Positions 37,660-46,821 of a DNA stretch of 59,152 nt are shown piece after piece. The DNA lies in NCBI GenBank assembly GCA_014621425.1, contig JAANBB010000244.1, positions 1-59,152 of the forward strand, in the 5' to 3' direction. Positions within the stretch are counted from its first letter, which is position 1, and each line of letters opens with the position of its first letter. The translations under genes were made by a program, and so were the position numbers. The notes under the pieces are model-generated. The model saw nothing but the letters and a program-made list of their open reading frames with translations. It was not told the DNA's origin and did not search any database. The stretch is from Cylindrodendrum hubeiense. Its lineage: Eukaryota > Ascomycota > Sordariomycetes > Hypocreales > Nectriaceae.

Positions 37660-38155
37660 ACGGCGGCCGGATTCCGCAGTGCACGGTTTAAACACTTATG
37701 AGGGGGAGAAGAGACTGGATCCAACTCACCCGAGTGGCTTGGCTGTGCTCTCACTTAATCAAAATGGCATAGAATGGTTTTCAGAATCGATCGGCAGGCG
37801 GGCGGGCCGGCGGGCGGGTAACAGGTCGATGCAATTTTCTTGGAATTTGCGAATGAGCGAGTATGAATATAGTAATTGATTAAATCTATTGGGTTTTCAG
37901 AAGACGAAAGTGCAAGATATCGATGCTCGAGTGAATCATAGCTTGTCAAGGTGCTTGTGGCGGCAAGTGACACGTGATGCGCTGGGGCGCCTGGAAAAAT
38001 CGTAGCTTCCACATGGGCATGGGAATGGGCATAACCCACAACATGGGTATGAAGACTTGCATTTCCAACATCATCCACGCAGAAAAACGATACCCAGTTC
38101 CGTCTTTATATTACTTGTTTAGTAAACAACTATCCATCGTCAGGTCACCGCCATC
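37660..38155. other. Intergenic, PDC 3' flank and TAN1 promoter
   Basis: About 500 bp. It contains a G-rich block at 37800-37818 and a CACGTG palindrome at about 37970. No gene. Confidence 0.55.
37800..37818 (+). other. Potential G-quadruplex in PDC 3' region
   Basis: Four GGG runs at 37800-37802, 37804-37806, 37812-37814 and 37816-37818 with loops of 1, 5 and 1 bases on the sense strand, 141 bases after the PDC stop codon. Confidence 0.6.
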
Positions 38156-39443
38156 ATGAGCGACGGAGCAAGCAAACGGAAGCAGGGCCCCGGCCGGGGA
38201 GGACCTGCGAACAAGAAGAGACAGGTGAGAAGTGAATTAGCCAGGTCAATTCTCGGCGCTCAGGCCTGCTCGACATACCTGCATACCTTTCCTTGTTTTT
38301 ATGGCTTGGAGGGCCTAGAGTGCTGGTCTTTAGTTCTAGAGCAACTGCTAATTGGATCGCGAAGGGAGGCACTGCTGGTAGATGGCAGACGCCATTCCAG
38401 AAGGCCAAGTATGCCGAGAAGGCCGAGCTGGGAAGGACACTGGAGGTCAACGACGCCGGTATCTGGGTGACATACGCCAGGGGTATGAAGGCGAAAGCTA
38501 CGCGGGAGTTCAAGACGCTTTGCAACCAGGTATGGTGGCCCTTGGGCACATTCCATCGGCCCTAGTCGTGGCCTTTGATCAACTAACCCGATTCTTGCAG
38601 TACGGCGAGTCCCTTTTTGGAGTTGAGGCTCCGGTTGATCCGACTGATGAGGTGAAGGAGGATGAGGAAGGCCAGGACATTGAGGCTTCCATCCAGCAGG
38701 AGTTGGAAAGCTTCAAGGAGGCCAAGCCCAAGACGAAACAGGTCTTCACGTCCATCTCTACCGGACTCGAGTGCGTATTCTTTATGAAGACCATTCAGCC
38801 CATCGATTCCCTCAAAATCGTTCAGAAAATGTGCCAGGATGCCAGGGACTGCCCGGATCCGATGGAGCGAAAGACCAAGTACGTCAACCGTTTGACGCCT
38901 GTTCAGGATACGGATAAAGCAACCGAAACCGGCATCGAGCGTGTGGCCAGGACGGTCTTGGCCCAATGGTTCGAGCTGAAAAGCGAGTCTGGCGATGATA
39001 CCCAGACCGGGGCTGATGCTCAGGGTGATGGGGCGGAACCTGCAGCATGCACGGTGAGTGTTGGTGGTCGGTGTGTTCGTTACCCTGTCTGATCAATTTG
39101 CGCTTTCAGTACGCCATCCGGCATAACATTCGAAACCACACCACCTTCAAGTCGGACGCCATCATTAAGAAGGTTGCCGGCCTGGTGAGCCCCAAACACA
39201 AGGTCAACCTGGGCAACCCCGACAAGGTGATATTGGTCGAGATCTTCCAGGTAAGCGATCCCTCGCCTATGTTGACCTATCCGCGAGCTGTGCGGCTGAC
39301 TAGCGTAGACATTTTGCGGAGTCTCGGTTGTCGATGGCAAGCAGTGGGAAGAGCTGAAGCGGTACAATCTGAACGAGCTGTACAAAGTGGCCTCGGAGAC
39401 GAAGAAGGATGCTCCTACCGAGGGAGCAGCGGAGTCGATATAG
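38156..39443 (+). CDS. TAN1/THUMPD1, tRNA acetylation factor
   Basis: Predicted 320-residue THUMP-domain protein. With the Kre33/NAT10 acetyltransferase it enables N4-acetylcytidine formation at position 12 of tRNA-Leu and tRNA-Ser. Features: a basic N-terminus (KRKQGPGRGG, KKRQ), GIWVTYARGMKAKATREF, an acidic linker, then the THUMP region with FTSISTGLECVFFM, AIRHNIRNHTTF, KVNLGNPDKVILVEIFQ and CGVSVV. Exons: 38156-38224, 38365-38529, 38601-39053, 39110-39250 and 39309-39443. The first intron (38225-38364, 140 nt) ends in a weak AAG acceptor; nearer AG sites lead into stops, so this is the only one that gives the expected GGTAGRWQTP junction. The other acceptors are canonical. The remaining introns are 56-71 nt. 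Confidence 0.91.
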
Positions 39444-40629
39444 TGGCCCGCGTCTTGCCTGGCGGTGGCTGACGTGTCACTTGTGAAGGGTGGACAATAT
39501 GATGGTAGTAGCGGCCGTTTTGATATCATTCGAGGCCGCGATGGGTTACAGCAAGCGAGGCTTGCATCCACAATTGACAGATGGCTGCCACCAACACGAG
39601 CCAACGGGGTATGACGTCGACTCCCTTGCGTACGAACGAAACACATGAGATGTGTCCCAAGGGCATCTCAGCCTAAGAGAAATTTCCCTGGTGGGTTGTG
39701 GCTACGACACCGGCGTCAAGGAGCGACTGGCGTAGCATAGCACAATGTATGCTCCGTTCCATGGACGTGAGATGAAGGCGATGACACACAGCTAAGGCGA
39801 TCCGTGGGCTGGCTGACGATCTCCCGCCAGAGCTCGGCGGGAACGAGGCGGAAGCGCATTGGATTCGAGACAGCTGGTGGTGGCTGGCCAAGGCGGAACG
39901 AGATGGAAGTCAAGTATCGAAATTGACATTCGCATCAACAACCTACAGTAGAAAGACACAAGCTCGGCCCGTCCGCTTCTTCATCCAGACACACCCCAGT
40001 GACGGTGCTCAGTTGGATACCTTGCGAGATGCTTCGGAGGGAGTCGCAAAAGCTTAAACTCGATAGCCCCGGCATCCCGGCGGGTGGCTGCTTGGGGGGT
40101 TGAGACGGGGGCTTGGATCATCAAGTTATTACTCGTTGAGGGAGCGAGGAGCTATTGAGAAGCTCCTGAGAAGCTAACTCGGACACATGATACGGACGGA
40201 GTATTACATGGGGTACGGAACAGAGTAATCTGTACGTATGTACCGGACTTGGTGCTTTGACGCACTAGTCATGTACCAACAGCACCGACTACAGTCTGTA
40301 ATCACCCGCAAATCACCAACAGGTTCGACCACCAACCGCTGCAAGCCTGCAACGACATGTAGCCCTCAGGTGGTGGCGCGGAGAGTCGGCAGACGTGGCC
40401 CCGGCTTGCCGTCTCGCCTACTGCCTCCGATCCGGGACGAGCCTCACATGGGATCCATTCTGAAGCCCCACACCTCCGCCCGACGCCACGGGGGGCTACC
40501 ACATAGCACGTACATAGTACAGTGTACAGTACGTAGGTACAATCAGCAGCTCCTGTGCATGTGCACATCATCCGGCTCGCATCATTGTCCACGGCGCAAG
40601 AACCGGCGGGCGGGCGGTGTGGTGTGATG

Positions 40630-40656
40630 TCTGCTGGGTCTGCTGGGTCTGCTGGG
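40630..40656. repeat. 9-bp tandem repeat x3
   Basis: Three copies of a TCTGCTGGG-type unit, the last ending in C. Confidence 0.8.
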
Positions 40657-41324
40657 CTTCGCGCCACAGGCGAGCGGCCGTTGTTTCCGCCATGACGACG
40701 GAGGCCGCGACGGAGGCCGCGGAGGCGACAACCACAATGGCAACGACAAAACGGCAAGACGACAAGACGCACATGAGCATGGCCCAATGTAGGATGATGG
40801 TGCATGCATGCTGGATATGCCATGCGACGACCGAGCACAAAAGTGCCAGCCCACACATTGACCCCCAAAGCGCCACACGAGACCCCGGTGCAGGGTCCGC
40901 GGAATGCCACCCAGCGTGACCCAGCGTGACCCAGGTCTCGTTCGCTTGCGGCGCCCAATCATAAATTTCCCGACTCGCTTCCCAATGCAACCTTTTGATC
41001 ACCTTCGCTCAACGACGAGTCAACGACAAGACATCAGGCCTGGGCCGCGGTGCCCTTGCTGGGCCTTCGCGGGGCCCTCGCTGGGCTGAGACATGATGGG
41101 CTGGGAGCCGTACCCAGGACAGCTCCATTCGAGCCAATCCACGTGGGCCCCGGCTCCCAATTGTGTTGTGTTGGTAGGGTTGGCAAGGCTTGGTCGCCTT
41201 GGTAGGCCTGGTTCTCTCGTCGCTCGCCCGCGCCGGTGTGGTTTGGCAAGCCTGTTTCCGGTGACATTCTGCGGACTCGCTTGAGAAGCGCCAATGGGCG
41301 GGAACGGTGCATTCTCCAATCCAA

Positions 41325-41333
41325 TACGGAGTA
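41325..41333. promoter_or_regulatory. Recurrent 9-mer TACGGAGTA (reverse orientation)
   Basis: Exact copy of the recurrent 9-mer on the opposite strand, in intergenic DNA. Confidence 0.45.
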
Positions 41334-41520
41334 GCCTGCTGGCGATTACTGATTCTCCCTTGATCTGCCGAGTGCACTTTGCGCGCCGCTCTCTCTACGC
41401 CGCTCTCTCTACGCCTCTCTCTGTCTGTGCCTCCCTCTCTCTGTGGACCTGGCCTTCATCTAGACTGGGTTTGGCTGAGCTGAACCGAGCTAAACGGAAC
41501 TGACTGGCCTGGCCTGGACT

Positions 41521-41627
41521 GGACCGACCAAACGGGACCGACCTGACTGGACCGACCAAACGGGACCGACCAAACTGGACCGACCAAACGGGACCGACCA
41601 AACGGGACCGACCAAACTGGACCGACC
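41521..41627. repeat. 14-bp minisatellite, about 7.6 units
   Basis: Head-to-tail array of a GGACCGACCAAACG-type unit. Unit starts are 41521, 41535, 41549, 41563, 41577, 41591, 41605 and a partial one at 41619. Most units differ only at the last base (G or T); the second unit has a changed 3' half. As 14 is not a multiple of 3, the open frames across it are by-products. Confidence 0.95.
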
Positions 41628-42872
41628 ACCCACAGCTGGGGCCGCCAGGATGAGGGGTGTTGGCAGCCATCCCATCCCATCTCATGCATTCTCGCTCGTC
41701 TATTCGAGTCTCGCTCGTCTCTCGACAAATCTCACTCGTCCACGCCCGTTTTCCCTCACCCTTCCCCGGCGGCTTCTCTGCTCTAGCCTCTCTCGTCCAA
41801 GGCTGGGTCTCCGCCTCGGCCTCGCCGCCCGAATGCCCAAGGCGATTCGCCATGTCTCTGCAGTCTCACTGTCTGTGGGCTCTTTGCTAGGGCCCCGCAG
41901 CCATGTCCCTAACGTTCTATCGTCTTGCATGTTGCTTCGATGGTTCCAATACAGGTACGCCCCGGATGCGGAGGCGGAGGCGGTTGGGTAAGGGGTGAGC
42001 TGTGCGTCCTCTCGCCTGTCGGCTCCTGAAGCATCCGTATCATTGCGTCTCGGCCCTGGCATATCGTCTCTCTTTGCCTCCCTTTCCGTTTCCGCTACCT
42101 CCTCGTTTGGCTGCCGCCTTGGACTGGCTCGCTTCCGTCCCGTCGCAAGTGCCAGCCGTTAACCATCCTTGTTGACACCACCCTCCACGCTTTGACTCTG
42201 GACGTGGCGGTCGAGATGCTATGCTGGATGGACGATGCCCTTTTTTAATCTACATGCCAACGTATTAGCCGCTCCTCATCTTCCCTCGTCCTCTTCTCCT
42301 CCTGACCGCATATTGAGGCGTGCCTAGTGGTCAAGCCAACTGCAGTGCGAGAACTACTCTTCTTTACTTGACCCACCACCAACAAGTCGCTGTCGTCATC
42401 TCATCTCTTCTTCCTCCTCTGTCCCTGCTTTAAGATCTCACTTCTCACTCTTGTCTATGTCTGTGTCATCTTTTGATCCCAGTTCATATTCTAAGCATCC
42501 CAACCCATCTCATCCCCGCCTGCAGCTTGTCACCGGACCGGCTGCCACATCCGACACAACTTGCCGCTCCTAGCTCGACATGCGTCAACAATCCTCGTCA
42601 GGTCGCATTCTCATGAAAAGCCGATGAAGACATCCACAGAGGAGCCGAGCGCTTGTCGATCCTACTCGGCCCTGACTGCATGTCTGGAACCCTCCCTTGC
42701 TCGACCCTACACGTCCTCATCTATGGCTCTTCCGTCGTACCAATGCACCGTCCGGGACGACCGCAGCCTCCCCCCCTCGTCCCAGTGTGTCGCGCAACGC
42801 TGCAACCTTGCACGCGATAATATCACCCGTTCGGCCCGACCTTTTTTCTCTGTTCCATCCTTCTCCGCTTCC

Positions 42873-44300
42873 ATGACCTTCCCGCCTGACAGATTTGTCC
42901 GCTCGTTGCTGAACGGCGTCAACCCCGGCCTGTCTGTCCAAGACCTCGAGGCTGTTCCGTCGGCTCGGCTCCAGCTTCTTTATAATGTCAAAGTCTCCGA
43001 CGGCCCCAGCCTCTTGCTTGCTCTACCGCCCCCTGCAGTTATGCGACTGCTGCGTTCCGAGAAGTCGTCCATCGGGTCTGAGGCCGCCGTATTGAAGTGG
43101 TTGTCCGGTCTGCCAAGAGGGAAAAAGACACCCAAGGACGTGGCGGCGGGCAAGGTTTCGGGAGAATCAGACGGTAGCCAGAGGGCATCCAATCTGTTGT
43201 CTGAATACTTGCCCGTCCTCGTCAGGCACGAGTCCGTGGGTGGCGGGCTAGCCGTTGAGTACAACCTCAGCAGGCCACCCCGTGGTGTGGCCATTTCTTC
43301 TCTTTCACGACCCCTTACCCGTCGAGAGCGGAGGATAGTTGACTTTCAGACCGGTCACCTTCTCCGCCGCATATCAACACAATCGTCACCGACACGAAGA
43401 TTCGGTCTTGTTGCCGATGTTCTCTCGGTTCCCTCGTCATGTCAAGCACGGCGCCTCGAAGGCGGACTCCACACGACGAGGGGAGCGGAGTCGTGGTCAG
43501 TGGCCTTTCACGCTCTGCTAGAGTCCATCTTGCGCGATGGGGAGGACCTAGCCATCATGCTCAGTTACAGTGCTATCAGACGGCACTTTGACCGCTTCGA
43601 GCACTTACTATTTGCCGTGACGGAACCACGCCTCGTCGTGCTCGATGCTGGGGAGGACACTAACACACTAGTCTTCCAGCCATCAGAGATGGGGAAGAAG
43701 GGAACCTCGTATCCAGAGGGTATAAATGGGAAACGGCAAGAATCGAGGTCGGCACGGAGGATACCAATTCGGCCCAAAATAAACAGGACACCAGCGGAGA
43801 ACCCTGACGGGTCTGACGAAACGGATAGCGAAGACGAGGATATTTATACCGTCATGTCGGACTCCCAAGGAAAAGGACAAATCGAGGTGACAGGGTTGCG
43901 ACATTGGTCGAATTGCCTTTTCGGGGATCCGCTCATGGCCTCCGTGTTCAGCAAACTTCCCACTCGGGACTTTTGGAGCGGCTTCGACAGACCACTACCC
44001 GGAGATGAAGACCCGTCCACAGACTCGCCGTCGGGCGTCGTGGAGGATGAGCCCAACGCACATATCCGACTCCTTCTTTATGAGTGCTACCATGCCGTCG
44101 TGGCCGTCGTCCGAGAGTTCTATCGCCCACAAAACGACAGCAGCAAGAGGGAGTTGGCAGCGCGGAAGCAACTAGGCGAGGTATTATCGCGGCTAGATGA
44201 TCTGGATGATTTAGGCGCGCCGCGAAGGAGGCGTCCGAGCGGCGAGGTGTCGCCAGCAAAGCGATCAAAGTCAGGGGATGAAGATGGAAGCGACTGTTGA
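42873..44300 (+). CDS. Hypothetical protein, degenerate aminoglycoside-phosphotransferase-like fold
   Basis: Single-exon frame, 475 residues from the ATG at 42873. In-frame ATGs at 42624 and 42723 could add 50-83 residues; I prefer 42873 because FPPDRFVRSLLNGVN looks like a natural family start. The order of segments resembles fungal APH-type kinases: an N-lobe (LLYNVKVSDGPSLLLAL, SEAAVLKWL), a helical middle (FHALLESILRDGEDLA), a pseudo catalytic loop (RLVVLDAGEDTNTLVF) and a segment like the metal-binding loop (GLRHWSNCLFGDPLMASVF). The expected H-G-D at the catalytic loop and D-W at the metal loop are changed, so catalysis is doubtful. The C-terminus is a basic/acidic Ser-rich tail. No function is known to me. 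The fold call is inference from motif order. Confidence 0.7.
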   Translation: MTFPPDRFVRSLLNGVNPGLSVQDLEAVPSARLQLLYNVKVSDGPSLLLALPPPAVMRLLRSEKSSIGSEAAVLKWLSGLPRGKKTPKDVAAGKVSGESDGSQRASNLLSEYLPVLVRHESVGGGLAVEYNLSRPPRGVAISSLSRPLTRRERRIVDFQTGHLLRRISTQSSPTRRFGLVADVLSVPSSCQARRLEGGLHTTRGAESWSVAFHALLESILRDGEDLAIMLSYSAIRRHFDRFEHLLFAVTEPRLVVLDAGEDTNTLVFQPSEMGKKGTSYPEGINGKRQESRSARRIPIRPKINRTPAENPDGSDETDSEDEDIYTVMSDSQGKGQIEVTGLRHWSNCLFGDPLMASVFSKLPTRDFWSGFDRPLPGDEDPSTDSPSGVVEDEPNAHIRLLLYECYHAVVAVVREFYRPQNDSSKRELAARKQLGEVLSRLDDLDDLGAPRRRRPSGEVSPAKRSKSGDEDGSDC

Positions 44301-44459
44301 GAGCCGCGAAATGTCCGTCATGGGTACAAAACTAGGGGGTGCAATTACAAGTACATATTTATGGGTTACGGGATATGACGCAGCGAGTTTTTACGTATGA
44401 TGCTCTGATAGAGCCAGACATATCATAGATAACGACACATTTTCAACTTTTAACGTATT
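44301..44459. other. Short convergent intergenic gap
   Basis: 159 bp between the stop codons of two converging genes, AT-rich; likely holds both poly(A) signals. Confidence 0.6.
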
Positions 44460-46426
44460 TTACCGGCCTGGTTTTCCTTGCCGCGAAGGTCCACCGTTGT
44501 CGTCTTCTTCTTCTTCTTCTTCTCCATCATCCTCGTCTCTTGGCAGCTGGAAACCCATCATTCCAAGGAGATTGCCAGTTGGCCCTGCCATGCCAGCTTG
44601 ACTCTTGAAGCTCTCTAGCAGGTTCTTGGCAAGATTGTAGTCAATATCGACTTCCTCCTCGCTATCTTCTTCCTCTCCGTCTTCTTGTTGTGTGACATCT
44701 TTGCTGGACGTTCCAGTTGACTCTGCACTAGCGCTGCTGTCCTTGACTCGGGGTTTCTTCTCGGTCGTGGGATCGAGTTTCAGAGCGCCATGTTGGTTCA
44801 GTTCAGCCTCAAATTCGGAGGTGAGCTTTTTGATTTCCTCGTCCTCTTCGTTGATGGGCGCGGGTCCGGTGTCTCGTGGCTTTGCTGCTTTCTTGCCCTT
44901 AGCCTCGGCGGGATCCTTTGCTTCAGCCGATGGCAGACCCATCATTTCCCTCATCATGCGTGCGAATTCGTCCTCATCGAAGCTGACATCCTTGTCTTCA
45001 AACTCGCTGTCCTCGTCAGAGTCATCATCGTCATCATCAACATCCATATCGTCGAGCTCTGCGCCATCCACCCCGGCATCGTCGTCGTTGAGGAAAGCTT
45101 CGAAGCGAGAAACAATCTTGCGAAGGTCCGACTGGGTATTCACATCGCCAAAGCCTGATGCTGCACCCTGAGACTCTTTGCCTCGCTTCCCCTCGAGTTC
45201 CCGCTCAAATTCTTCAAAGTTAATATCCATCCAGGCCTCGCTGTCGTCCCGGTTCGTGTCCTTCCACGACTTAATCTCCTCGTTGGATGGCAGGGCGTCA
45301 TCTCCATCCTCCGCCAGGTCCTCAAGGGTGATTGCGAGTTCCCGCACTACCCTGCTCTTGCTCTTCTCTGCATTGGCTGCCAATATTTCAAATCCGCATG
45401 TTAGCTCCATGCCGAGGTTTAATCTTGCCGTGGTTTTCTCTGCGTCGGTGGAAGAAGCCTCTTTTTGCCCTCTTTGAAGCACAGCTTGCCAGGCCGGTGG
45501 TGCCTCGAAGCGCTGTGACCGCAATTGCGCAAAGAGCACTTTGCTGAATTTCACGGAGACGGTGACGAGGTCCTCTGGTGGAAAAGTCAGGGGCCCGGGC
45601 GGAGATATGACACGTTTCATGGCGATGGCATCTCGAAGATAGAAGGCCTCGACTGCCGGTGCGATGGATTTCGGGAGCGAGTTCAAGACGTGGGCGACCT
45701 TGCGTGGTATTGTAACAAGAGAGTGGTGAGTAGAATCGGCAATCTGTGCTGGGTACTTCTCCAGCCTGTAGAATGCCTCTGCTTCGATAAAGGTCGAGTG
45801 GACGAGGACGTCTGGTTTCGACTTGAGAATTTCGACAGCATCAGGCAGCGAGAGAGTCCGTGATATTGGACCGGCGTCGTCTTTGGCCGGGATTATAAAT
45901 AACTTTCCCTCGTGGACCCAGGCTCGGTTGTGATCAATCTCTGGGTTCAGCCACTTGGGCAGCACATTCGCGGCCTCAATGAGAAGAAACTCGCCATCAG
46001 TGTCAAAGGCCCGAACCCAGAGATTAGGATGCGACTTTGTTAGTTCTCTGAGGATATACACAATGAGCCACTCATCTTCCACGGCATCACTGTAGTCGGT
46101 AATCCCGTGCAAGTAGACAAGCCCTAGTAAGAGAGTTAGCTGGAAGCTGGTGGAGGTTCAAGTAGATGGTTATCACCTTGCTCGTTCTTTAGCTCAAGGT
46201 TGAGCTCATCTTTTTGCCAGATGTAGTCTTTGGTCAGTGTATTGGTGAGCTGGATTGCTGATCTTCGGATGGATTCGATCTGTGAGAGTTGTTTTCGTGC
46301 ATCCAGCTGAGAGTCAAGAATGAAGAGCAGATACTCGACGCAGTTATCAGGGAGCTGCTTCTCGAAACCGTCGTGCTCCGGGGCGGGATCACCAGCTCCC
46401 TCATCCAAGTTCGCCCTAGTAGCCAT
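44460..46426 (-). CDS. Ecdysoneless/SGT1 family protein
   Basis: Predicted 637-residue member of the ECD/SGT1 (suppressor of GCR2) family. In animals Ecd takes part in pre-mRNA splicing via Prp8 and in cell-cycle control; in yeasts members are linked to transcription of glycolytic genes. It is unrelated to the co-chaperone also named Sgt1. Features: NCVEYLLFILDSQ, KDYIWQKDELNLEL, GLVYLHGITDYSDAVEDEWLIVYIL split by the only intron (46124-46176), WVRAFDTDGEFLLIEAANVLPKWLNPE, and the SEAWMDINFEEFE segment. The C-terminal third is very acidic with long Asp/Glu runs and the conserved FARMMREMMGL. An in-frame ATG 21 bases upstream (46447) exists; 46426 has a better context (A at -3, G at +4). It is divergent from SMC6 with a 395-bp promoter between. 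Confidence 0.9.
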
Positions 46427-46821
46427 TATGATTACGGACAGTGACAACCGCTCCCTTCACAGGCGCATCAACAAGGATCCAGTGGCCCTCTGTCCTTCAG
46501 GTGCACTTTGTGGGATGTAGCTCTAGGGTAGGATATTGGCGATGGCAGCGCAAACAAAGAACGAAGGCAACCGCGCTAAACCATATCGGGAAAGCAACCC
46601 CACCACTCCAGACACGTCCCAGCTACTTCGACGCGTATAGTAGATACATCTCTTTGAACGACACCTTCGCCACGGCTAACATTTAACTCGCGTTAAGGCC
46701 CCCGACATTTCCTTGCCGCACCCAATTTACAGCTGCGCAGATTCATCCTGAAGATCGCGCACAATAATACGCGGGGGTTTCCCATTGCACGCACGCTCGT
46801 GCCACTTCACACACCGCAGCC
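46427..46821. promoter_or_regulatory. Divergent promoter, ECD / SMC6
   Basis: 395 bp between start codons. It contains ACGCGT (MluI cell-cycle box core) at 46631-46636 and a near-palindrome TTAACTCGCGTTAA at about 46683-46696. No gene. Confidence 0.5.

Larger units (their letters stand above)
39444..42872. other. 3.4 kb intergenic region, no supported gene
   Basis: No convincing protein gene. Contains TACGGAGTA at 41325-41333, a 9-bp x3 repeat at 40630-40656, a 14-bp minisatellite at 41521-41627, and CT-rich sequence from about 41680 to the next gene. An open plus-strand frame extends upstream of the chosen start of the next gene to 42561. Confidence 0.55.

Noticed and set aside
41521..41627. 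CRISPR array or coding repeat
   Set aside because: Units are contiguous without spacers, the host is a eukaryote, and a 14-bp unit cannot keep a frame.
42561..42872. N-terminal extension of the pseudokinase-like gene
   Set aside because: Open but of leader-like composition; in-frame ATGs at 42624 and 42723 have poor contexts. Not excluded, only less likely.
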